Below are positions 17,184 to 24,730 of a stretch of DNA of 64,000 nucleotides, in pieces. Position 1 is the first letter of the stretch. Each line of letters opens with the position of its first letter. Made by a program: the position numbers and the translations under genes. The notes under the pieces were generated by a model. The model was not told where the DNA came from. It saw nothing but the letters and a program-made list of their open reading frames with translations, and ran no database searches. The DNA is from CAYNKA01 sp964397655 (lineage in GTDB: Bacteria; Spirochaetota; Spirochaetia; DTKZ01), in assembly GCA_964397655.1 (NCBI GenBank), contig CAYNKA010000005.1:186001-250000 (forward strand), written 5' to 3'.

Positions 17184-17213
17184 TTGACTAAGAACCGTCC
17201 GTAGACCTATGCT
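17184..17213 (+). promoter_or_regulatory. Candidate sua5 promoter
   Basis: -35 TTGACT (17184-17189, five of six), 18-nt spacer, -10 TATGCT (17208-17213, four of six), 36 bp before the start codon. Confidence 0.4.
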
Positions 17214-17249
17214 GGGACCCGCCGCCCGGAGAGGCACCGTCCGATTCGC

Positions 17250-18254
17250 ATGAAAAAAAAGACGCTCGTTCTGCAAACCGATCCCGAAGATCTCGCACGC
17301 GCGGCGGCCATCATCAAGGCCGGCGGGCTCGTGGTGTTCCCCACGGAGACGGTGTACGGCCTCGGGGCCAACGCCCTGGACGCCGGGGCCTGCGCAGGGA
17401 TATTCCGGGCCAAGGGACGGCCCCAGGACAATCCGCTCATCGTCCATCTCGCCTCGCCGCACGAGATCAGGTCGGTGGCTGAGGTGGATTCTCCGGAGGC
17501 CGCCGTCCTCGTCGAGCGATTCCTCCCCGGCCCCCTCACCCTGGTCCTCCCGAAGAAACCGCTCATCCCCGACGAGGTGACGGCGGGACTCCCGACGGTC
17601 GGAATCAGGATACCGGAAAGCGAAACGGCCAGAAATCTCATCGCGCTGGCGGGCGTTCCGGTGGCCGCCCCGTCGGCCAACATCTCCGGAAGGCCCAGCC
17701 CTACCACCTTCGAGATGGCATGGGAGGCCATGAACGGCCGGGCCGACGCCGTCATACGAGGCGATGACTGCGACGTCGGTATCGAATCCACGATCGTCAG
17801 GGTGGAAGACGGCAGGATCGTCGTTCTCAGGCCGGGAAAGACGGCCGAGGAGGATATCCGGGAGGCCCTGCGCACCGTGCCGGTGCTGAGTTCCGCGGAG
17901 GCGAAGGAAGGGGAACGGCCGCGGGCCCCCGGCATGAAATACGTCCACTACAAGCCCAGGGCCGAGGTCGTCCTCTTCACGGACCCGGCTTCCGCGGCGA
18001 GGGAGATGGAAAGGCATCCGGAGTCGAAATACGGCGTATTGGCCCTCCGGCCGATCCCCGCCGGCGCGGCCTCGGTCAGGCTCATGGCGGACCTCGACGA
18101 CTACGCGCGCAGACTGTATTCCGAGTTCTTCATGTTCGACAGGCTGGGCTGTGATAGGATACTCGCAGAGCTTCCTGCGCCGGGGGGAATCGGCCACGCC
18201 CTCAGGAACAGGCTGATGAAAGCGTCGGGAGGGGGCCTCCTCCCGACCGACTAA
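17250..18254 (+). CDS. sua5: L-threonylcarbamoyladenylate synthase (Sua5 long form)
   Basis: Makes threonylcarbamoyl-AMP from threonine, bicarbonate and ATP for the t6A modification of tRNA position 37. The 334 aa comprise a YrdC domain (about 1-205) and the C-terminal Sua5 domain, so this is the long form rather than TsaC. Visible motifs are VVFPTETVYGLGANA, FRAKGRPQDNPLIVHL with the Lys/Arg nucleotide site, and AAPSANISGRPSPT. A linker (AKEGERPRAPGMKYVHYKP) marks the start of the Sua5 domain. The gene is alone on the plus strand and convergent with clpC. Confidence 0.95.
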   Translation: MKKKTLVLQTDPEDLARAAAIIKAGGLVVFPTETVYGLGANALDAGACAGIFRAKGRPQDNPLIVHLASPHEIRSVAEVDSPEAAVLVERFLPGPLTLVLPKKPLIPDEVTAGLPTVGIRIPESETARNLIALAGVPVAAPSANISGRPSPTTFEMAWEAMNGRADAVIRGDDCDVGIESTIVRVEDGRIVVLRPGKTAEEDIREALRTVPVLSSAEAKEGERPRAPGMKYVHYKPRAEVVLFTDPASAAREMERHPESKYGVLALRPIPAGAASVRLMADLDDYARRLYSEFFMFDRLGCDRILAELPAPGGIGHALRNRLMKASGGGLLPTD

Positions 18255-18281
18255 TCATGACAAATTCCAATATGGTAGTCA

Positions 18282-18462
18282 GGAATTCGAAATACGGTCG
18301 ATTGAACGCCGGTAGCCGATCCGGCATGGCAACCAGAACCTGGTCATTGAGCTAAACGCTTCTCACGAGCCAAATCCTTGGCAAGGAACAACGAGGCGTT
18401 TCCCTTTTTTCGCCGCCGAAAAACGAGTGACTTGGTAGCCATGGTTCCTATTTCGAATTCCG
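18282..18462. repeat. 180-bp intergenic element bounded by an inverted repeat, with internal hairpins
   Basis: GGAATTCGAAATA (18282-18294) recurs as its perfect complement TATTTCGAATTCC (18450-18462); a near-match GGTAG/GGTTAG extends the arms outward to about 20 bp. Inside are hairpins GCCGG-TAGCCGAT-CCGGC, ACCAG-AAC-CTGGT and CCAA-ATCC-TTGG within AAACGC...GCGTTT, the last followed by TTTCCCTTTTTT. It fills the space between the convergent sua5 and clpC genes. It could be a small non-autonomous mobile element, a palindromic unit acting as a bidirectional terminator, or a structured RNA. Confidence 0.55.
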
Positions 18463-18463
18463 G

Positions 18464-20977
18464 CTAACCGTTCGCGGCTCCCACCTCTTCCTTGACTTCC
18501 TGGTTCTTCTCGCTGCCTTCCGAAAAAACGATCTTTCCGTTCCTCACCGAGACAACGACCTTGCTGTCGCTCTCGAACCGGTGGCGGAGAATGTCCATGG
18601 CGAGAGGATCCTCGATCTCCTGCTGGATGATCCTTCTCAAGGGGCGCGCCCCGAATTTGACGTCATAGCCTTTCTCGACGAGATAGTCCTTGGCCCGGCG
18701 CGTGACCTCGAAGCCGATGTTCCTGTCGGCGAGGCGGACTTCCACCTCCTTGAGCAGGATGTCGAGGATGCGGCCGATCTGGTCTTTCGCGAGGCTGTGA
18801 AAAACGACTATTTCGTCCACTCGGTTGATGAACTCGGGCCGGAACACCCGCCTGAGCTCGTTCATGGCGGAGGACTTGATCTCCTTGTAATCGAGGATGC
18901 CCTCCTGGGATTGGAATCCGAGAGCGGCCTCCCTGGAGATCTCCCTCGCTCCCGCGTTGGAGGTCATGATGAGCACCGTGTTCCTGAAGGACACGGTATG
19001 ACCCAGATTGTCCTGGAGCTGGCCTTCCTCGAGCACCTGGAGCAGGAGGTTGAATACGTCGGGATGGGCCTTCTCTATCTCGTCCAGGAGGACGACGCTG
19101 TAGGGTCGCCTCCTGATCTTCTCCGTGAGGAGCCCGCCTTCCTCGTAGCCGATGTACCCCGGAGGGGCTCCGACGAGGCGGGAAACGTTGTGCTTCTCCA
19201 TGTAGTCGGACATGTCGATCCTGATGAGGGCTTCCTCGTTTCCGAAGAGGTACTCCGCGAGCGTCTTGGCGAGAAGGGTCTTGCCTACGCCCGTGGGCCC
19301 GAGGAAGATGAAGGAACCCATGGGCCGGGTCGGAGAGCTCAGGCCCGTCCTGGACCTGCGGATCGCAGATGAGACCGCCTTGATGGCGTCGTCCTGGCCG
19401 ATGACCCGCTTGTGGAGCTCCTCCTCCACGCGCATGAGCTTTTCGGACTCGTCGACGGCGAGGCGGACGAGGGGGATTCCCGTTATGTCCGCTATCACCT
19501 GCTGGATGTCCTCGGAATCGACGACGTTGTGCTCCGACTTGAGGGACACCCTCCACTCGTTCTTGAGTTCCTCGACCCGCATCTTGAGCTGGCGGACCAT
19601 ATCCCGTACCGCGGCCGCCTTCTCGTAGTTCTGCGCGCTCACGAGGGACATCTTCTCGCCGTTGAGGCGCTCGATCTCCTTCTCGAGCTCGGACACCTCG
19701 GAGGGCCGGATGTTGTTCCTGATGCGCTTGCGCGAACCCGCCTCGTCGATGAGGTCTATGGCCTTGTCCGGAAGGTAGCGATCCGAGATGTAACGCCGGG
19801 AAAGCAGGGCGGCGACTTCGAGCGAGCCGCTCGTATAGGAAACGTTGTGGTGTTCCTCGTACCGTTCCTTGATCCCTCTCAGGATCTCGATGGTCTCCTC
19901 CACGGTGGGCTCGTTCACGTAGATGGTCTGGAACCGCCGTTCCAGGGCCGCATCGCGCTCCACGTACTTCTTGTATTCGTTCAGCGTCGTGGCGCCGATG
20001 CACTGGATCTCGCCCCTGGAAAGGGCGGGTTTGAGCATGTTGGAGGCGTCGATCGCGCCCTCAGCCCCGCCCGCGCCGATGATCGTGTGGAGTTCGTCGA
20101 TGAAGAGGATCACGTTGCCGGCAGCGACGATCTCCTTCATGATCCTCTTGAGGCGTTCCTCGAATTCCCCGCGGTACTTGGTTCCCGCGATGATGGATGC
20201 GAGGTCCAGGGTGAGGACGCGCTTGCCGATGAGCACTTCAGGAGCGATCCCGCTCACGATCCTCTCCGCGAGTCCTTCCACGATCGCCGTCTTGCCGACG
20301 CCCGGTTCCCCGATGAGGACCGGATTGTTCTTCGTGCGCCTCGCGAGAATCTGGATGACGCGCTGGATCTCCCGGGAACGGCCCACGACAGGATCGAGCT
20401 TGTTCTCGGTAGCCATGACCGTGAGGTCCCGCGAGAATTCGTCGAGCGTAGGCGTCGATTTCTTGGATGGCGGCGGGGAGACCGTTTTCTTCTTCACTCC
20501 GGGATCGAAGGGCGCGGTCTTCGCCTGGGCGTGGAGCGTGCTCCCCGAAAGCTCGAGCACGATGTCCCTGAGCGTCTCCGTGTTGACGTTGAAATCGTTG
20601 AGGAACCGGAGGATGACGCTTCCCTCCTCCCTGCTGCATGCGAGAAGAAGGTGCTCGGTGCCTATGTACTCGTGCCCGAGGGTTCTCGCCTCCTCGGCCG
20701 AGTCCTCGAGGATCTTCTTTCCCCTGGGGGAAGGAGGAACGTCGCCGAGGATGAAACCGCCCTTTTTCTTGGGCAGGCTGTTCTCGATCTCGATCTGGAG
20801 CCTCACGGGGTCGATCATCGCCTTCTGCAGCACCTTGTAGCCGAGGCCCGAGCCTTCCTTCAGAAGGGCGAGCATGATGTGCTCCGGGAGAAGCTGGTCG
20901 GCATGAAAACGCTTCGCCTCGTCCTGGGCGAGAATGGTAAGGATCCTCTGTGCCCGTTGCGTAAGTCCTTTAAACAC
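18464..20977 (-). CDS. clpC: ATP-dependent Clp protease ATPase subunit ClpC
   Basis: AAA+ unfoldase that feeds substrates to ClpP, 837 aa from the GTG at 20977, which has GGAGGCGG just upstream. Order: N-domain repeats (VFKGLTQRAQRILTIL to about 150), AAA-1 with Walker A GEPGVGKT and Walker B LFIDELH, a middle coiled coil holding a UVR-type stretch NYEKAAAVRDMVRQLK, AAA-2 with GPTGVGKT and VVLLDEIEKAHPDV, and the ClpB D2-small domain. The middle domain is the docking site for adaptor McsB in the family. It is the last gene of mcsA-mcsB-clpC, 11 bp after mcsB. An apparent longer N-terminus comes from mcsB in another frame. Confidence 0.95.
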   Translation of the reverse strand: MFKGLTQRAQRILTILAQDEAKRFHADQLLPEHIMLALLKEGSGLGYKVLQKAMIDPVRLQIEIENSLPKKKGGFILGDVPPSPRGKKILEDSAEEARTLGHEYIGTEHLLLACSREEGSVILRFLNDFNVNTETLRDIVLELSGSTLHAQAKTAPFDPGVKKKTVSPPPSKKSTPTLDEFSRDLTVMATENKLDPVVGRSREIQRVIQILARRTKNNPVLIGEPGVGKTAIVEGLAERIVSGIAPEVLIGKRVLTLDLASIIAGTKYRGEFEERLKRIMKEIVAAGNVILFIDELHTIIGAGGAEGAIDASNMLKPALSRGEIQCIGATTLNEYKKYVERDAALERRFQTIYVNEPTVEETIEILRGIKERYEEHHNVSYTSGSLEVAALLSRRYISDRYLPDKAIDLIDEAGSRKRIRNNIRPSEVSELEKEIERLNGEKMSLVSAQNYEKAAAVRDMVRQLKMRVEELKNEWRVSLKSEHNVVDSEDIQQVIADITGIPLVRLAVDESEKLMRVEEELHKRVIGQDDAIKAVSSAIRRSRTGLSSPTRPMGSFIFLGPTGVGKTLLAKTLAEYLFGNEEALIRIDMSDYMEKHNVSRLVGAPPGYIGYEEGGLLTEKIRRRPYSVVLLDEIEKAHPDVFNLLLQVLEEGQLQDNLGHTVSFRNTVLIMTSNAGAREISREAALGFQSQEGILDYKEIKSSAMNELRRVFRPEFINRVDEIVVFHSLAKDQIGRILDILLKEVEVRLADRNIGFEVTRRAKDYLVEKGYDVKFGARPLRRIIQQEIEDPLAMDILRHRFESDSKVVVSVRNGKIVFSEGSEKNQEVKEEVGAANG

Positions 20978-20988
20978 GTTCCGCCTCC

Positions 20989-22062
20989 CTAGATGCCCGC
21001 ATTCCCGAGCATGGAGCCGATCAGCTCGGCCCTTTCCCGATTCTCTCCGTCCTCGTTTCCGTCCGGTTCCTTTTCCTTGAGCCGCATCCGCACGTGAGCG
21101 GGAAGAGAAAGGAAGATAAGGGACGTAACCAGGCCCCTGTCGACTTCGTCGACGTAACCCAAAGAACAACCCATCCTCAGCAGCGACAGCAGTTTCACCG
21201 CCTCCTCGAAATACAAGGTCCGCGCCCGTTCCAGGATACCGAAGGCGCGGTAGATCTGATCCTCGAGAAAATCCTTTTTCTTCTCGAAAATCAGGTCTCT
21301 CATCTCTCTTTCATAATTTAACAACGAAGCGGAGATTTCTTCAAGCTTTTCGAGATATTCTCGCTCGGGAACGCCGAGTTCCGGCTTTCCCCGGACGATG
21401 AAGAGGTCTCCGAGCGCTTCCCTGTCCTTGCCCTCCGCGACCGGGAAGAACGGCTGCAAGGAATGCCCCGCCACCTGCGCAATCTTCTCGATTTTTTCGA
21501 GCTGGTTGCCGAGCACGATCCCTGGCAGATGCAGGAGCGTCGAGGCCGAGAGGCCCGTGCCCAGTTCCGCGAGATCCGCGGAAAGGTAGCCCCACTCGAG
21601 GGAAACGGCGTAATCGAGAAAGGCCTCGAAGCGGGTGTCCAGTTCATCCGCCTCCGCCCATGCGTCGGCCGGACGGAGACCTCCCCGGATCGTCGTGATC
21701 CTGAGGTGATCCTCGTCGTTGACGAGAAGGTTCAATCGTCCGTCGTCCCGGCAATAGACGGAAATCCGCGATCCCGGGCCCCCGCGACCTCCCCTCCCCT
21801 CCTCCGCGAGAAAGCCGGCTTCGGTCTCCGTGAGTTCCTCGAAATCATAACGGGCGAACCGGTCCCGGCAGCCGGCTCCTTCGAGCGCCGAATCGATTTT
21901 CTCCCTCACGGTCTTCACTCCCTCTTCCTTGAGGAGGTGAGGATACAGGACACTCGAGAGGTTCCGGGAAATGCGGATCCGGCTCGATATGACGACATCG
22001 TTTTCCGGGCCCGGCTCGTCGAACCAGACCGGGGTCTTGTGAGAAGAAAGGAAATCCGTCAT
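20989..22062 (-). CDS. mcsB: McsB-like protein arginine kinase homologue (signature motifs altered)
   Basis: Homologue of the kinase that marks proteins with phosphoarginine for ClpC, 357 aa. Identified by position between mcsA and clpC and by VVISSRIRISRNLSS (about 25-39), LVNDEDHLRI and the HLPGIVLGNQLEKI block. Several catalytic signatures differ from the family: the CPTNxGTGLRASV stretch reads ADLAELGTGLSAST, losing the Cys and the nucleotide-binding Arg, and the RGLYGEG loop is FFPVAEGKDREALGD. Activity may be reduced, lost or re-tuned. Start 22062 overlaps the mcsA stop (ATGA). Confidence 0.85.
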   Translation of the reverse strand: MTDFLSSHKTPVWFDEPGPENDVVISSRIRISRNLSSVLYPHLLKEEGVKTVREKIDSALEGAGCRDRFARYDFEELTETEAGFLAEEGRGGRGGPGSRISVYCRDDGRLNLLVNDEDHLRITTIRGGLRPADAWAEADELDTRFEAFLDYAVSLEWGYLSADLAELGTGLSASTLLHLPGIVLGNQLEKIEKIAQVAGHSLQPFFPVAEGKDREALGDLFIVRGKPELGVPEREYLEKLEEISASLLNYEREMRDLIFEKKKDFLEDQIYRAFGILERARTLYFEEAVKLLSLLRMGCSLGYVDEVDRGLVTSLIFLSLPAHVRMRLKEKEPDGNEDGENRERAELIGSMLGNAGI

Positions 22063-22562
22063 GCTTCGGTTCCGGAAATTCGATCGATCTGCCGTATTTT
22101 GTCCCGGAGGACGGCCGCCTTCTCGTAGTCCTCGTTTTCGATGGCGGCCTTGAGGCTGATCTTGAGATTCTCCCTGTCTATGAAGAAGATCTTGTAGGAA
22201 AGAACCCGGTTGGGCAGTTTTCCCTTGTGGAGCTTCGCCGTTCCTCCGCTCTTGAAGAAGCGCCGCAGGTCCTTCGTGAACGTCATATAGCATTGACTGC
22301 ATCCGACCCTGCCGCTCTCCCGCACGTCACGGAACCGCGTTCCGCAGGCCGGACACGTCACGGCATGGGTGCTTTTCGACGGGATCTTCTCGAAAAGCCC
22401 CTGGAGCAGCCAGGCGACGCCCTCGCCCACGCCTCCCTCGTTGCCGAGAATGCCTTTCTCGCGCGCGCAGGTCTCGCAGAGACGCATCTCCTTGGACTCG
22501 TTGCCTATTATCTGTCGTATCCGCACTACGGCTTTTTCCTTTCCGCACAGTTCACAGATCAT
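22059..22562 (-). CDS. mcsA: McsA-like zinc-finger activator of McsB
   Basis: Small 167-aa activator of McsB. Two CxxC pairs near the start (MICELCGKEKAVV and CETCAREKG) form one zinc finger, and CPACGTRF with GCSQCYMTF forms a second. A UVR motif closes the protein (LKAAIENEDYEKAAVLRDKIRQI), as in other McsA proteins. The start at 22562 follows GAAGGAA and begins directly at the first zinc finger. It is the first gene of mcsA-mcsB-clpC; no ctsR repressor gene precedes it, so control must differ from Bacillus. Confidence 0.92.
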   Translation of the reverse strand: MICELCGKEKAVVRIRQIIGNESKEMRLCETCAREKGILGNEGGVGEGVAWLLQGLFEKIPSKSTHAVTCPACGTRFRDVRESGRVGCSQCYMTFTKDLRRFFKSGGTAKLHKGKLPNRVLSYKIFFIDRENLKISLKAAIENEDYEKAAVLRDKIRQIDRISGTEA

Positions 22563-22597
22563 TGAAATTCCTTCGGGACATCTTCGTGATGAAGGTA

Positions 22598-22609
22598 CTT
22601 CTAAAGAAG
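22598..22609 (-). promoter_or_regulatory. Short palindrome in the mcsA leader
   Basis: CTTCT-TT-AGAAG on the minus strand, 36 bp ahead of the mcsA start, next to a possible -10 TATCTT with a -35-like TTGCCT 17 nt upstream. No CtsR heptad repeat is visible. Weak evidence. Confidence 0.25.
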
Positions 22610-22640
22610 ATATAGTAAATTTCTCCAATAGGCAAGAACC

Positions 22641-22703
22641 TCGGAGATCGCCTTCGGCGACTCGGAGATCGCCTTCGGCGACTCGGAGATCGCCTTCGGC
22701 GAC
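22641..22703. repeat. Three perfect tandem 21-bp repeats, each a hairpin
   Basis: Units 22641-22661, 22662-22682 and 22683-22703 are identical (TCGGAGATCGCCTTCGGCGAC). Each contains the stem-loop TCGCC-TTC-GGCGA. They sit in the 186-bp gap between the end of the lol operon and mcsA. On the minus strand the array could be read as a heptapeptide repeat, but no credible gene covers it, so a role as intergenic hairpin array or attenuator is more likely. Confidence 0.85.
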
Positions 22704-22748
22704 TCCTTGGATGAGCGCACATGGATGATCAGCGACGGGCCCCGTTTT

Positions 22749-24053
22749 TCAGTGCTTCCGGAGCACTTCGAGCGGTTTCGTACAGCCGGCACTCCGCGAG
22801 GGAATGTAGGACGCGATCATGGTCACGAAGAGGGAGAAGCAGGCCGTCAGAACGGTCTCCGTGAAATCGATCCGGATGGGGATGTACTCGAGATAGAACT
22901 GGGGATTGAAAAGTCTGATCGGCTCCGAAGCCGGCCCCGAGGCGGACGAAAAGAGGGCTCTTCCCGCGGATGCGAAGAGGTTGAGGGCGTACTCGATGAA
23001 TGAGATGATCTCGTTTATGGATACCGAGACCGCGAGGCCCGCAGACATTCCCAGGAAGGTCCCGATGCATCCGATCACGAAACCGAGGCCGAGAAAGACA
23101 CGCGATACGTCGCCGGGGCTCATGCCGAGGCTCTTGAGGATCGCGATCTCCTCCCGCTTCTCGATTTGGAGCATCACCAAGGTCGAGGATATGTTCACCG
23201 AAGCCACGCAGAGGATCAAGGTCATGATGAACATGAGCAGGTATCGCGTAGTGGTGAAGGACATGTATTGGGCGCGCTCCAGTTCGTACCAGGAATAAAT
23301 CCTGAAACCGGGGGCGAGCCCGCGATAGAGTCGTTCCACGATTCCCGACACGTCCCCGAAGGGGTCGGCGACCTTGATGCCGATGATCCGCCGAGAGGTT
23401 TCCCTGCTGAGGATGCGGTCTCCGCGCTCGATGGGGATGTAGAGCCAGAGTTTGTCGAGTTCCTGATATCCCGTCGACACGATCCCCTTCACGGTGAACG
23501 TGGTCACCCGGGGAATGAAGCCCTCCTCGCCGAAACTCCTGGTCGTGAGCAGTTTGATTCTGTCTCCGACCCCGACGCCGAGCTTGCCGGCGAGTTCCGT
23601 TCCCAGTACAGCGGAATCCTGGGCGGAAAGGTCGAAGCGGCCTCGTACGACCGTCATATAGGATCTGAGGCCCTTGTCCCGTTCCCAGAGGTCCGCGGGA
23701 ACCGCGCGTATCGTCGCCCCGGCCCTTCCTTCCTTCGAATAGGCCAGCCCCAGGCCCTGGCGCTCGGGCACCGCGAGAACGACGCCGGGCTCCCGTTCTA
23801 TCCTCTCGACCAGTTCCCGGTAGTCCCGAGCCTCGGGCTCGTCGAAGGAAAGGGCTTGGAGATGATAGGTGCCGAGTTCGAGGTATCTGGCGGTGATGCC
23901 CTGGATCATGCCGTCCGAGATCTCCATGACGACGACGAGCGGCACGAGGCTCAGGGAAACCGCCAGAACCGCTCCCTTGAATCTCCGGCTCGTCCCGGAA
24001 AGCGGCGAAAAGAGATATCGGCGTATGACGAGGAGGGTCGCGTTCAGGTTCAT
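22749..24053 (-). CDS. lolE: Lipoprotein-releasing ABC transporter permease, LolE/LolC-like (second copy)
   Basis: Inner-membrane permease of the Lol complex, 434 aa, which extracts lipoproteins for transfer to the outer membrane. Topology is the expected one: TM1 (FKGAVLAVSLSLVPLVVVM), a periplasmic domain of about 220 aa, then three C-terminal helices (LLMFIMTLILCVASVNISSTLVML, VFLGLGFVIGCIGTFLGM, VLTACFSLFVTMIAS). The KREEIAILKSLGMSPGDV coupling helix follows TM2. Its ATG overlaps the lolD stop (ATGA). Assignment to LolE rather than LolC rests on gene order only. Confidence 0.88.
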   Translation of the reverse strand: MNLNATLLVIRRYLFSPLSGTSRRFKGAVLAVSLSLVPLVVVMEISDGMIQGITARYLELGTYHLQALSFDEPEARDYRELVERIEREPGVVLAVPERQGLGLAYSKEGRAGATIRAVPADLWERDKGLRSYMTVVRGRFDLSAQDSAVLGTELAGKLGVGVGDRIKLLTTRSFGEEGFIPRVTTFTVKGIVSTGYQELDKLWLYIPIERGDRILSRETSRRIIGIKVADPFGDVSGIVERLYRGLAPGFRIYSWYELERAQYMSFTTTRYLLMFIMTLILCVASVNISSTLVMLQIEKREEIAILKSLGMSPGDVSRVFLGLGFVIGCIGTFLGMSAGLAVSVSINEIISFIEYALNLFASAGRALFSSASGPASEPIRLFNPQFYLEYIPIRIDFTETVLTACFSLFVTMIASYIPSRSAGCTKPLEVLRKH

Positions 24054-24730
24054 GTCGGCGACAGGCTCCCCTGAAAGAGATGGAACCGCCTGTCTCCCCG
24101 CCTGGCAAGGTTCAAGTCGTGCGTCACGAGCACGAGAGTCTTGCCCCTGCTCCGTACCAGGGAGAACAGAAGGTCCTCCACCATCCTCGAGTTGCCTTCG
24201 TCCAGGTTGCCGGTGGGTTCGTCCGCGAGGACGAGGAGAGGATCGTTGACGAGCGAACGAGCGACGGCGATCCGCTGTCGCTCGCCGCCCGAGAGCTGGG
24301 GAGGATAGTGGTGGCTCCGGGCCGAAAGCCCTATTTCGTCGAGGAGCCTTCCGGCCCGCTCGCGCGCCTCTTCCTTCGGGATGCCGGCGATGAGAGCCGG
24401 CATCATGATGTTTTCCAGAGCTGAAAATTCGCGGAGCAGGTAGTGGAACTGGAAGATGAACCCGAGGACTTCGCGGCGGTAGACCGTGAGTTCCTCCTCG
24501 TCCATGTGGCTCACCATGTAGGGCCCGACCCGGACGGTCCCGGATGTGGGCGCATCGAGCCCTCCGAGGAGATTGAGCAGCGTACTCTTACCCGAGCCGC
24601 TTTCCCCCGTCACGACGGTGATGGCGGAAGCTTCGACCGAAACCGTGAGGTCCTTGAGGACCCTGAGTTCCTCCGAGCCGCTCGGATACACCTTGTTGAC
24701 GCCTTCGAGAACGAGGAGTGGTTCACTCAT
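24050..24730 (-). CDS. lolD: Lipoprotein-releasing ABC transporter ATPase LolD
   Basis: ATPase of the LolCDE complex, 226 aa. Walker A GESGSGKST (about 40-48), the Q loop in FQFHYLLREFSALENIMMP, signature QLSGGERQRIAVARSL, Walker B LVLADEPTGNLD and the switch His in LVTHD are all present. The FHxLLREF...ENxMMP sequence after the Q loop is characteristic of LolD. The gene overlaps both neighbouring permease genes (8 bp with the upstream one, 4 bp with the downstream one), giving strict co-translation. Confidence 0.93.
   Translation of the reverse strand: MSEPLLVLEGVNKVYPSGSEELRVLKDLTVSVEASAITVVTGESGSGKSTLLNLLGGLDAPTSGTVRVGPYMVSHMDEEELTVYRREVLGFIFQFHYLLREFSALENIMMPALIAGIPKEEARERAGRLLDEIGLSARSHHYPPQLSGGERQRIAVARSLVNDPLLVLADEPTGNLDEGNSRMVEDLLFSLVRSRGKTLVLVTHDLNLARRGDRRFHLFQGSLSPT

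Noticed and set aside
18282..18462. Integron attC site or tmRNA in the sua5-clpC gap
   Set aside because: The inverted arms do not contain the GTTRRRY core of attC sites, no integrase is nearby, and no tmRNA tag or acceptor-stem pattern is visible.
19412..20992. 526-aa plus-strand frame antisense to clpC
   Set aside because: Shadow of ClpC; composition is the mirror of a conserved ClpC protein.
22563..22640. CtsR or CIRCE operator upstream of mcsA
   Set aside because: Neither the AGGTCAAA heptad repeat nor the CIRCE inverted repeat is present.
22601..22792. 63-aa minus-strand frame containing the repeated peptide from the 21-bp repeats
   Set aside because: No SD, no homology, and the repeats are better explained as intergenic hairpins.
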